Shown in pieces: positions 1-5,680 of a stretch of 5,775 nt of DNA. How positions within the stretch are numbered: position 1 is the first letter of the stretch; each line of letters begins with the position of its first letter. Below the pieces are notes generated by a model. The model was not told the DNA's origin. It saw only the letters and a program-made list of their open reading frames with translations, and searched no databases. Source of the DNA: Thermoplasmata archaeon (GTDB lineage: Archaea; Thermoplasmatota; Thermoplasmata; Thermoplasmatales; Thermoplasmataceae); the NCBI GenBank assembly GCA_021797295.1, contig JAKAAA010000067.1:1-5775 (forward strand). The letters are read 5' to 3'. The translations under genes and the position numbers were made by a program.

Positions 1-866
1 TCTTTTTCATTCTCCATCAGTATGGAATAAAGCCAGTATGTGCCATTATAATTAGAACCTTCAGGATGCAGTGTTACTCTATTGATCAACTTCTCCTTGT
101 ATATATTCCCTATTTCATGCTTTTTGTTAATGAAATAATTGATTCTCTCAAGCTGCGCCACTCCCAGTGCAGCCTGGATATTTGTCATCCTGTAATTGTA
201 CCCTATGAATTCATGCCAGTACCTTTTCTTTGACGTCATTCCATGGTCCCTGAGCATTGACATTTTATCATATAGTTCTTTATTGTTGGTTGTGCAGAAT
301 CCACCCTCGCCGGTTGTCATTGTCTTGTTTCCGTAAAAGGAGAAGCAGCCTATTGTTCCTATTGAACCCAGTTTCTTTCCCCTATAGGTCGTTCCCAGTG
401 ATTCAGCAGTATCCTCTATGACATATAATTTATGTTTATCTGCTATCTCCATGATCTTGTCCATATCTGCTGCATTACCATACAGATGGACTACAATGAT
501 TGCCTTTGTTTTATCTGTAATCAATTTCTCTATAAACTCTGGGTTAATGCACCAGTTATTTCTGTCTATATCACACAATACAGGCGTTGCATTGCAGTAC
601 AGCACTGCATTTACCGGGCTGATGAATGTCAGATCAGGAACTATTACCTCATCACCTTCCTTGATTCCAAGGGCAGACAATGCAAGGTGCAAAGCTGTTG
701 TTCCATTGGATACCGTCAACCCATATTTCGTGCCGATAAATTCAGAAAAGTTTTTCTCGAATTCATCTATGTATTTTCCATGGGAGCTTACCCATCCTGA
801 CCTCACAGCATCATCAACGTACTCTATTTCCTTTTCCCCAATGTCTGGCTCTGATACCGGTATCAT
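1..866 (-). CDS. per: GDP-perosamine synthase (DegT/DnrJ/EryC1 aminotransferase), C-terminus cut by window edge
   Basis: A PLP-dependent sugar aminotransferase that would convert GDP-4-keto-6-deoxy-D-mannose to GDP-perosamine with glutamate as amino donor, in the cytoplasm. About 288 residues are present; RfbE/Per proteins run to about 365, so roughly 75 C-terminal residues lie beyond base 1. Visible landmarks are SGWVSSHGKYIDEFE (residues 23-37), SNGTTALHLALSALG (53-67), Phe81 expected to stack on PLP, Asp152 in IEDTAES expected to bind the pyridine nitrogen, the cofactor lysine Lys181 in FSFYGNKTMTTGEGG, and the YNYRMTN block (223-229). These match Vibrio cholerae RfbE closely as I recall it. 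Lys181 argues against the related dehydratase ColD, which has His there. The ATG at 864-866 overlaps the gmd stop in an ATGA, so translation is probably coupled. The substrate comes from that neighbour. Another 4-keto-sugar aminotransferase is the main alternative. Confidence 0.9.
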   Translation of the reverse strand, partial: MIPVSEPDIGEKEIEYVDDAVRSGWVSSHGKYIDEFEKNFSEFIGTKYGLTVSNGTTALHLALSALGIKEGDEVIVPDLTFISPVNAVLYCNATPVLCDIDRNNWCINPEFIEKLITDKTKAIIVVHLYGNAADMDKIMEIADKHKLYVIEDTAESLGTTYRGKKLGSIGTIGCFSFYGNKTMTTGEGGFCTTNNKELYDKMSMLRDHGMTSKKRYWHEFIGYNYRMTNIQAALGVAQLERINYFINKKHEIGNIYKEKLINRVTLHPEGSNYNGTYWLYSILMENEK

Positions 867-1918
867 TTCACATTACCCCTGTATGTTTTTAATAGATTGT
901 TCTCATTGGGATAATTGGGAACATCCCATGGGAACTGCTCCCCCTTCAAGTACATATCCCATCTCTCCAGTTCTGCCTTCATCATCAGTTTAACAAGCTC
1001 AGGGAACTTGGTTTTCGGCTTCCATTTAAGGTCTCTTTCAGCCTTTGAGTAATCTCCCCTTAATGCAGGGACATCCAGAGGCCTGACAAACCTTTTGTCT
1101 ATTTCCAGATATTTGCGGTAGTCCATGTCTATGTACTCGAATGCATACTTCAGAAATTCTTCAACTGTATGGGTTTCATCCGTTGCTATCACATAGTCAT
1201 CTGCTTTGTCTGATTGTAACATCCTGTGCATGGCATCAACATATTCAGGGGCATATCCCCAGTCCCTCTTTGCATTGATATTTCCCAGCTTTATCTTCTG
1301 TTCAAGTCCATAATGTATCTTGGCAACCTCATTGACGATCTTCCTTGTAACAAATTCTAACCCTCTTATTTCAGATTCATGGTTGAATAGTATTCCTGAT
1401 GATATGAAAAGTCCATAGCCCTCCCTGTATATCCTTGATATCCAGTAGCCGTATAATTTAGCCGCCGCATAGGGGCTCATCGGCTGGAAAACATCCATTT
1501 CGTTTAATGCCTTATCTGCATACGATGAACCAAACATCTCACTGGTGCCTGCATAGTACACCCTTGTGTCCTTATGATACAGCTTTACAGCTTCCAGAAT
1601 CCTTGTGGTCGACAGCCCTGTTACCTCGGCAGTTGCCAGGGGCGATTCAAAGGATGCCTCCACAAAGCTCTGTGCGGCCAAATGGTAAACCTCATCAGGA
1701 TCAGAAGCCTTGAATGCATTCAATATTGATGATAAATCGCTCAAATCGCCTGAGATTAAATTGATTTTATCGTATATTCCTAGGGATTGCAGCCTCCAGA
1801 AGTTGGGCGTGCTTAATCTTCTATATAATCCATAGACCCTGTAGTTTTTCTCCAGAAGCAGTTTTGCCAGGTATGCACCGTCCTGGCCTGTAATACCTGT
1901 AATAAGTGCAGATTTCAT
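863..1918 (-). CDS. gmd: GDP-mannose 4,6-dehydratase
   Basis: Extended short-chain dehydrogenase/reductase that converts GDP-D-mannose to GDP-4-keto-6-deoxy-D-mannose using tightly bound NADP. The 351 residues fit the usual family length. The Rossmann glycine motif GITGQDG lies at residues 8-14 (Gly8, Gly11, Gly14). The catalytic set is Thr125 in GTSEMFG, Glu127, Tyr150 and Lys154 in SPYAAAKLYG. Family-typical blocks follow: GILFNHESEIRG (175-186), GNINAKRDWGYAPEYVDAMH (212-231), and RPLDVPALRGDYSKAERDLKW near the C-terminus. All key residues are intact. The start ATG is 26 bases downstream of a TATA-box centre and has no Shine-Dalgarno, so the transcript is probably leaderless. The gene overlaps the downstream aminotransferase by four bases, forming a two-gene unit. 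Neither a fucose synthase nor a 4-reductase for rhamnose is visible, so perosamine is the likely end product. Confidence 0.97.
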   Translation of the reverse strand: MKSALITGITGQDGAYLAKLLLEKNYRVYGLYRRLSTPNFWRLQSLGIYDKINLISGDLSDLSSILNAFKASDPDEVYHLAAQSFVEASFESPLATAEVTGLSTTRILEAVKLYHKDTRVYYAGTSEMFGSSYADKALNEMDVFQPMSPYAAAKLYGYWISRIYREGYGLFISSGILFNHESEIRGLEFVTRKIVNEVAKIHYGLEQKIKLGNINAKRDWGYAPEYVDAMHRMLQSDKADDYVIATDETHTVEEFLKYAFEYIDMDYRKYLEIDKRFVRPLDVPALRGDYSKAERDLKWKPKTKFPELVKLMMKAELERWDMYLKGEQFPWDVPNYPNENNLLKTYRGNVK

Positions 1919-1939
1919 ATATAAGTGATTGGTTACAAA

Positions 1940-1947
1940 TATTAAAA
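1940..1947 (-). promoter_or_regulatory. TATA box of the gmd-per unit
   Basis: TTTTAATA read on the minus strand, centred 26 bases before the gmd ATG. This spacing puts the transcription start at or next to the A of ATG, as in leaderless archaeal messages. The bases just before ATG (CACTTATAT) hold no Shine-Dalgarno. The box lies in the 54-bp gap after the preceding glycosyltransferase gene, so gmd and per can be transcribed independently of it. Confidence 0.65.
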
Positions 1948-1972
1948 GTGTTGTTTGACTTGCATGTGGCAG

Positions 1973-3130
1973 TTATATATTATTATTTTCTGCAATTCCT
2001 GCAATCTGAATTGCAATGTCCTTATAGGTAGGTATTTCGGTATAATTGCCCTTAAATGCTCCAGATTCTGTTGCCTTTATTCCCTCTTCCAGATATTTAG
2101 AGCCGCACTCTGGAGTACTATCCTTCAGTATATGCACTCCATATTTTATGAGGCTATTTGCACATCCTGCAGGTGTGGTTATAACATAAAGTCCCATGGC
2201 TATTGCCTCCAGCCTGCTTATTGCAAAGCTTTCGTGTTCTGAAAACAGACAGTAAATTGAAGATCGACCATAGATATCTATTAACTCTTCCATAGTTTTC
2301 TCTCCTGTGAATACTATTCTCCTACCAAGAAAAGATGGCCCTGTTAATTCCTTAAGTGATGAAAAGTATTCCATATCGCCAACAGCCCCTATAATTTCTA
2401 GATTCCAGTCCGGATACCGCTCTGCAATCAGCTTAAATGATTTTATCAGAATATCTAAACCCTTTACTGGCGCAATCCTGGATACGGCGATAATAGTTTT
2501 ACTTCTCTCTTTATTACTGTGTTTTAAGAAATCATCAAAAACTGTATTTGGTACAACTCTTAACTTTGTTTTAAGTCCAGGCAGATTAGAGAAAACTTCA
2601 TACCCGCATGTTGTTTCTGTAATTATATCATTGAATATAGAGGAAAGCAACTTATAATATAATCTTATGGCCATTTTTCTTATCCCCTTCATACCCATGA
2701 GATCTGAGCCGTCATTGTCCAGTTTCAATATTAATCTCGTTTTTACATTTTTTGTTCTGCAGTAAATTCTGTACCTCCACATTATTAACCATGTTAATGT
2801 TGAATTATTATACGACATTAAAATGTCTGGATTTTCCTTTTTTAGGATTCTCAAAACTTTTTTATACTCACTGATATTTAAAAAATTAAGCAAGCGGGGC
2901 TTTATTGCCATGCGATCTGACTTGCCTGTTTTAACATACCGGTCATCCAGATTGCCAGTTTCATATATTCTTATTTTATTTTCCCGGTAATTTTGACTTC
3001 TCATTATTCCCACTATTAATGACACATCAAATCCAGCCTGTTCAAATCCAATTGGTATGGCTCCAAGTGCCTTATGTTGGTAGTAGTCGATAAAATCCGA
3101 GTATGGTAGGTAAAGCAGGAATTTTTGCAT
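1973..3130 (-). CDS. Glycosyltransferase, GT-B fold, family 4 type
   Basis: A 385-residue protein that should transfer a sugar from a nucleotide-sugar donor to a growing glycan at the cytoplasmic face of the membrane. The C-terminal nucleotide-binding half is clear: VVPNTVF (192-198), the AVSRIAPVKGLDILIKSF block (215-232), and an intact EX7E motif with Glu300 and Glu308 in EHESFAISRLEAIAMGLYVI. The N-terminal half is divergent, as usual for the acceptor-binding domain, and lacks the common GG-rich loop. I see no signal peptide or clear membrane segment. The ATG at 3130 has a TATA box centred 27 bases upstream and no ribosome binding site, and a 21-bp palindrome lies between the TATA box and the start. 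The stop is 54 bp before gmd. Being next to gmd and per suggests use in the same glycan, but donor and acceptor cannot be read from the sequence. It is more AT-rich than gmd. Confidence 0.9.
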   Translation of the reverse strand: MQKFLLYLPYSDFIDYYQHKALGAIPIGFEQAGFDVSLIVGIMRSQNYRENKIRIYETGNLDDRYVKTGKSDRMAIKPRLLNFLNISEYKKVLRILKKENPDILMSYNNSTLTWLIMWRYRIYCRTKNVKTRLILKLDNDGSDLMGMKGIRKMAIRLYYKLLSSIFNDIITETTCGYEVFSNLPGLKTKLRVVPNTVFDDFLKHSNKERSKTIIAVSRIAPVKGLDILIKSFKLIAERYPDWNLEIIGAVGDMEYFSSLKELTGPSFLGRRIVFTGEKTMEELIDIYGRSSIYCLFSEHESFAISRLEAIAMGLYVITTPAGCANSLIKYGVHILKDSTPECGSKYLEEGIKATESGAFKGNYTEIPTYKDIAIQIAGIAENNNI

Positions 3131-3135
3131 AATTT

Positions 3136-3156
3136 TATTGTTATATTATAACAATA
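3136..3156. promoter_or_regulatory. 21-bp perfect palindrome, candidate operator
   Basis: TATTGTTATA, a central T, then TATAACAATA: ten-base arms with a one-base centre and no mismatch. It lies between the TATA box and the start codon of the 1973-3130 glycosyltransferase and overlaps the downstream edge of the TATA box. A dimeric regulator bound there would block TBP/TFB or polymerase. I infer a repressor site from shape and position. The site is AT-rich, so some chance contribution is possible. I found no copy at the other promoters in the window. Confidence 0.45.
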
Positions 3157-3161
3157 TTAAA
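3153..3161 (-). promoter_or_regulatory. TATA box of the 1973-3130 glycosyltransferase
   Basis: TTTAATATT read on the minus strand, centred 27 bases before the ATG at 3130, with purine-rich GAATAAGA just upstream where a BRE would lie. A second AT-rich run at 3142-3150 is only about 16 bases from the ATG, too close for a TATA box with a leaderless start. The right end of the box overlaps a 21-bp palindrome. Confidence 0.55.
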
Positions 3162-3184
3162 TCTTATTCATGTTTGAATGGTAC

Positions 3185-4411
3185 CTATAAGACCATAATA
3201 CTATCTATTGCGGAAATATGGGAATCCGCAACATATTTCCACGATGTATGTTTTGATACAAAGTCTTCTAAGTTAAGATCGTCAAATAATTTATAATCAG
3301 TATGCAAAAATTTCTCTGCCATAATGGCCATGGAATTTATGTCAAATTCCCTTACAAGGGAAACTGCCTTAAAATCCTTATAAAGCGATAAACCGGGAAT
3401 ATCATAGGCGACAACAGGCACATGTAAAAATAAAGCCTGGAGGATAGAAATAGAAAAAGAATCGCTGTGGCTGGGATAAAGCATTAATTTTGATCTGGCA
3501 AGTTCTCTGTAAAGTTCATTATCTCCAAGAACACCTAGATATTCCACCTTATCTTCAAGATTCAGTTTTTTAATGGTCCTGTAAAATTCCCTCTTCTCAA
3601 AATCCCGCTGAAATTTACCCGATATTTTAAGTTTAATATTATAGGATTCAGTTATTTTTTTATGAATGTAAAGTACATCAAACAGTCCCTTCTGATAAAT
3701 AAGTCTTGCATAGAAAATAATCTGATTGCCCTTCTCATTTTCTTTATAATTTATAATTTTGTTATCAATTGCGTTGGAGGGGTTTAATAAATAAATATTT
3801 TTGAAATTAATTGTTATGTTCTTTTCATACTCTTTATTTACCATTGTAATTAATGAAAGATGCTTTGACGAGACCAGCCTTCTCACGGTAATTTTCCTAT
3901 TAATCAAATTGTAGAATCCAGCAGCTGCAATAAACCACATAATTCTATTGGCCATACGTGAAAATTTCATAATATTTAGAAATGTCCTGATAAAATGAGA
4001 GTTAATATCCCCTATGTCCTGAATGCATACTACAAGCTTAATATTGTTCAAATTGCTTAATCTTAATGAGATTTCTCCGCCAAATTTAATGTTATCCAGA
4101 TAGTACTGAAAATCCATATCATATATAATATTACACTCTCTCATCTCATTACTGTAATTTTTGATTATATCATCTCTGACCGGTTTTGAACCATAATTAT
4201 CCAGAAAGTACTTACTGATTTTCACTTCCTTTCTCTTAAGAAACTCAATGAACTGGAAATCGATAATATCGCGGTTGCCAAACATTTGTGGTTCAGGAAA
4301 AAAGTAAACTTCATAAAATTCGGGAAGAAATTGAATTACCTCCCTCATATGTTTCTGTGCCCCACCGATTTTAGTAGATATTATACCGTTTGCAAATATT
4401 GCCAGTTTCAC
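3185..4411 (-). CDS. Glycosyltransferase, GT-B fold, family 4 type, with altered EX7E motif
   Basis: A 408-residue predicted glycosyltransferase. The N-terminus (KLAIFANGIISTKIGGAQKH, residues 2-21) is a typical first beta strand plus glycine-rich loop of GT-B enzymes. The C-terminal domain shows IIFYARLIYQKGLFDVL (231-247) and LYPSHSDSFSISILQALFL (311-329), then VPVVAYDIPG (331-340). The usual EX7E pair is Asp317 and Gln325 here, so both glutamates are replaced. The enzyme may have an unusual donor, lower activity, or a structural role. A hydrophobic patch around residues 153-170 could help it sit on the membrane. The start is GTG. I keep it because it gives the complete N-terminal strand and lies 25 bases downstream of a TATA-box centre with no ribosome binding site, as for the neighbouring leaderless genes. 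It ends 54 bp before the next glycosyltransferase. Its specificity is unknown. Confidence 0.86.
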   Translation of the reverse strand: MKLAIFANGIISTKIGGAQKHMREVIQFLPEFYEVYFFPEPQMFGNRDIIDFQFIEFLKRKEVKISKYFLDNYGSKPVRDDIIKNYSNEMRECNIIYDMDFQYYLDNIKFGGEISLRLSNLNNIKLVVCIQDIGDINSHFIRTFLNIMKFSRMANRIMWFIAAAGFYNLINRKITVRRLVSSKHLSLITMVNKEYEKNITINFKNIYLLNPSNAIDNKIINYKENEKGNQIIFYARLIYQKGLFDVLYIHKKITESYNIKLKISGKFQRDFEKREFYRTIKKLNLEDKVEYLGVLGDNELYRELARSKLMLYPSHSDSFSISILQALFLHVPVVAYDIPGLSLYKDFKAVSLVREFDINSMAIMAEKFLHTDYKLFDDLNLEDFVSKHTSWKYVADSHISAIDSIMVL

Positions 4412-4431
4412 TAGAGGATGATTTTAGGTAG

Positions 4432-4440
4432 ATATATAAA
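4432..4440 (-). promoter_or_regulatory. TATA box of the 3185-4411 glycosyltransferase
   Basis: TTTATATAT on the minus strand, close to the archaeal box A consensus, centred 25 bases before the GTG at 4411. The bases between (CTACCTAAAATCATCCTCTA) contain no Shine-Dalgarno. This supports the GTG as the true start and a leaderless message. Confidence 0.65.
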
Positions 4441-4677
4441 TATTCACGGTCTCTGCGGAGAAGCAAATTTTAAGTCGTATATATTCCTTTTCATAACTGT
4501 CCAAATTATTAATGGGACATACCATTTGTATTTCTACATTTTACCTTTGTGACCAGACAAAGCAAATCATATAGGACAAATATTTATGACTTATTTTTAA
4601 TATATTCTTTATATTATAACTTGTTAATTGTGACGCTTGTAAACTTTTTAATGAAATACAGACTTTAGGAGATAATG

Positions 4678-4686
4678 TTTATATTT
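4678..4686 (+). promoter_or_regulatory. TATA box of the methyltransferase gene
   Basis: TTTATATTT centred 24 bases before the GTG at 4706, giving the same leaderless geometry as the minus-strand genes. The surroundings are AT-rich and other TATA-like runs exist upstream (for example near 4580-4590), so a longer leader cannot be excluded. Confidence 0.45.
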
Positions 4687-4705
4687 ACTCATAAAATACG
4701 TCTGA

Positions 4706-5227
4706 GTGAATTTTAAGAGTTTTATAGATTATCAAAAAAGAAATTTAAAAAAGAAATTACACATATTGAAGGTTTACGATATGGGTTATTGGCATGAATA
4801 TGATAAATTTTATAGTTCAATAGATTATAAAGATAAATCAATTCTAGACATAGGTTCTGATATTGGGAGCTCTGCCATATGGTTTATCCAGCATGGAGCA
4901 AAGGAAGTAGTCGGATTTTCCAAGGAGAAACAATATTTTAAACATTCATATTATACACATAAACAATACAACTTTAGTGAGATAAACGATATAGTAAAAA
5001 CCAGGAAATTTGATATTTTAAAGATGGATTGTGAAGGCTGTGAGTGGAATTTTACAATAAATTTTATCAATCAATTCGATAATTGGGTTATCGCTTTACA
5101 TAAACCGATCAATAACAATGAATTATACAGTTATATCAAAAGTAATGGAAGATATATAGGAATGGTCGATATTAATTCAGAATTTGCGACCTATGTAAAG
5201 GATAATAAAACCATGAAAGGTGTTTGA
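4706..5227 (+). CDS. Short FkbM-like SAM-dependent methyltransferase
   Basis: A 173-residue protein, probably an O-methyltransferase of the FkbM (Methyltransf_21) type, which often decorates sugars or secondary metabolites. The SAM-binding glycine motif is ILDIGSDIGSSAIWF (46-60). The FkbM signature appears as FDILKMDCEGCEWNF (102-116), with Asp108 and Glu110. Between them are only about 40 residues, much less than in typical FkbM proteins of some 230-280 residues. After the second strand, where an acidic residue usually binds the SAM ribose, it reads VVGFSKEK (68-75), with Ser72 instead of Glu. It may be a compact archaeal subfamily or a protein reduced by deletion. The start is GTG, 24 bases after a TATA-box centre. 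It is divergent from the glycosyltransferase block, and a role in modifying the same glycan is inferred from position only. It is very AT-rich: 60-base samples gave 22% and 27% GC. Confidence 0.72.
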   Translation: MNFKSFIDYQKRNLKKKLHILKVYDMGYWHEYDKFYSSIDYKDKSILDIGSDIGSSAIWFIQHGAKEVVGFSKEKQYFKHSYYTHKQYNFSEINDIVKTRKFDILKMDCEGCEWNFTINFINQFDNWVIALHKPINNNELYSYIKSNGRYIGMVDINSEFATYVKDNKTMKGV

Positions 5228-5230
5228 ATG

Positions 5231-5248
5231 TTTGTAAACATTTACAAA
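5231..5248. repeat. 18-bp palindrome just after the methyltransferase stop
   Basis: TTTGTAAA, CA, TTTACAAA: eight-base perfect arms, starting three bases after the TGA. It could form a hairpin at the 3' end of the message or be a protein site. No T-run follows directly, so it does not look like a standard archaeal terminator. Confidence 0.5.
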
Positions 5249-5270
5249 ACAATTATGTGCACTAATTGTT
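5248..5270. repeat. 23-bp inverted repeat next to the previous palindrome
   Basis: AACAATTA and TAATTGTT form eight-base perfect arms around TGTGCAC, which itself contains the palindrome GTGCAC. It abuts the palindrome at 5231-5248, making two consecutive dyads within 40 bases. A 3' hairpin pair, a regulator site, or the edge of an old mobile element are all possible. Confidence 0.5.
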
Positions 5271-5485
5271 GGCAAGTGTGGTACCCTTGTTTCCCATGTG
5301 CCGTAAAGAATCTTTTAGTATGAATGATATTTAGTAGAGTTCGCTTTGGGTTCAGAATGATAATGCACCTTCTTATTCTATTAGTAAATTAATGTGTGTT
5401 ATTTCCTTGAATACGTAAGGCCATAAAATGAAGTTACCATATAAGCATTACCAGTTTTGTAATACATTTTAATTATTTGTATTAA
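5271..5485. other. AT-rich region without a convincing intact gene
   Basis: No frame here has a start, a promoter and family resemblance together. On the minus strand a 48-codon stretch without stops (5245-5388) lacks an ATG. It could be a further shifted fragment of the proposed transposase relic, since it lies in the right direction and order, but it has no motif that I recognise. Confidence 0.4.
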
Positions 5486-5629
5486 AGTTAAAACATTTTA
5501 TTATGATATTCCTTTCTTTTTCTGATTTATTATGTATTTTAATTTCTTATTGTTTAACTTCACCCTCGGTTGAGCATTTCTATCTATATTTAAGTGGTCT
5601 TTAAATAGGAACTCGATTCGGGATAACAT
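5399..5629 (-). pseudogene. Possible decayed transposase N-terminus
   Basis: An ATG at 5627-5629 opens a 42-residue frame ending at a TAA at 5501-5503. It begins MLSRIEFLFKDHLNIDR and continues with a basic stretch, KLNNKKLKYIINQKKKG, before the stop. After two consecutive stops the same frame is open again to 5399 and includes MYYKTGNAY. A basic helix followed some 20-30 residues later by a Y-x-K-T-G segment resembles the helix-turn-helix head of some archaeal transposases, so this may be an eroded insertion-sequence gene. This is a resemblance by eye, not a confirmed family match. A TATA-like TATAAATA is centred 27 bases before the ATG on this strand. A near-perfect 21-bp direct repeat borders the 42-residue frame on both sides. 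It could instead be a real small protein or chance. Confidence 0.3.
5486..5506 (+). repeat. Direct repeat, copy 1
   Basis: AGTTAAAACATTTTAT followed by T and ATGA. It matches copy 2 at 5630-5650 in 20 of 21 positions, 144 bp away. It overlaps the stop codon of the minus-strand 42-residue frame. Confidence 0.7.
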
Positions 5630-5650
5630 AGTTAAAACATTTTATAATGA
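5630..5650 (+). repeat. Direct repeat, copy 2
   Basis: AGTTAAAACATTTTAT followed by A and ATGA. It begins on the base next to the minus-strand ATG at 5627-5629 and ends two bases before the TATA box at 5653-5660. It may be a duplicated upstream promoter element or a recombination scar. Confidence 0.7.
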
Positions 5651-5652
5651 AC

Positions 5653-5660
5653 TATTTATA
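5653..5660. promoter_or_regulatory. TATA box, possibly bidirectional
   Basis: TATTTATA on plus and TATAAATA on minus. It is centred about 24 bases before the plus-strand ATG at 5681 and 27 bases before the minus-strand ATG at 5629, so it sits at the correct leaderless distance for both. Which direction is used, or whether both are, cannot be told from sequence. Confidence 0.4.
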
Positions 5661-5680
5661 CCAACGAAAAATAAACACCA

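Larger units (their letters stand above)
4412..4705. other. Divergent intergenic spacer
   Basis: Separates the minus-strand glycosyltransferase block from the plus-strand methyltransferase gene. It carries a TATA box at each end. In the middle is a small inverted repeat, CTTTGT (4545-4550) with ACAAAG (4557-4562), of unknown meaning. It is very AT-rich, especially 4570-4620. I see no RNA gene and no coding frame with supporting signals in it. Confidence 0.6.

Noticed and set aside
418..993. Plus-strand open frame over per and the end of gmd
   Set aside because: It lies antisense to strongly conserved aminotransferase and dehydratase motifs and has no recognisable domain; it is a shadow.
1507..1713. 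Plus-strand open frame within gmd
   Set aside because: Antisense to the catalytic core of Gmd, with no family features of its own.
1984..2017. Inverted repeat GCAATTC...GAATTGC near the end of the 1973-3130 gene
   Set aside because: Only seven-base arms inside coding sequence, explained by codon content.
1955..2657. Two plus-strand open frames over the 1973-3130 glycosyltransferase (1955-2242, 2307-2657)
   Set aside because: Antisense to the conserved nucleotide-binding half of the glycosyltransferase; their composition reflects the opposite strand.
4666..4716. GGAG followed by ATG at 4675, as if a ribosome binding site for a 13-residue peptide
   Set aside because: The frame stops at 4716 and overlaps the methyltransferase start and its TATA box; no other gene here uses a Shine-Dalgarno.
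5511..5525. T-rich tract as a plus-strand terminator for the methyltransferase
   Set aside because: It is almost 290 bases past the stop and lies inside the minus-strand relic; distance and context make it weak.
5228..5680. CRISPR array or tRNA in the gene-poor region
   Set aside because: Only two copies of one repeat with no regular spacers, and no cloverleaf or GGTTCGA-type T-loop was found.
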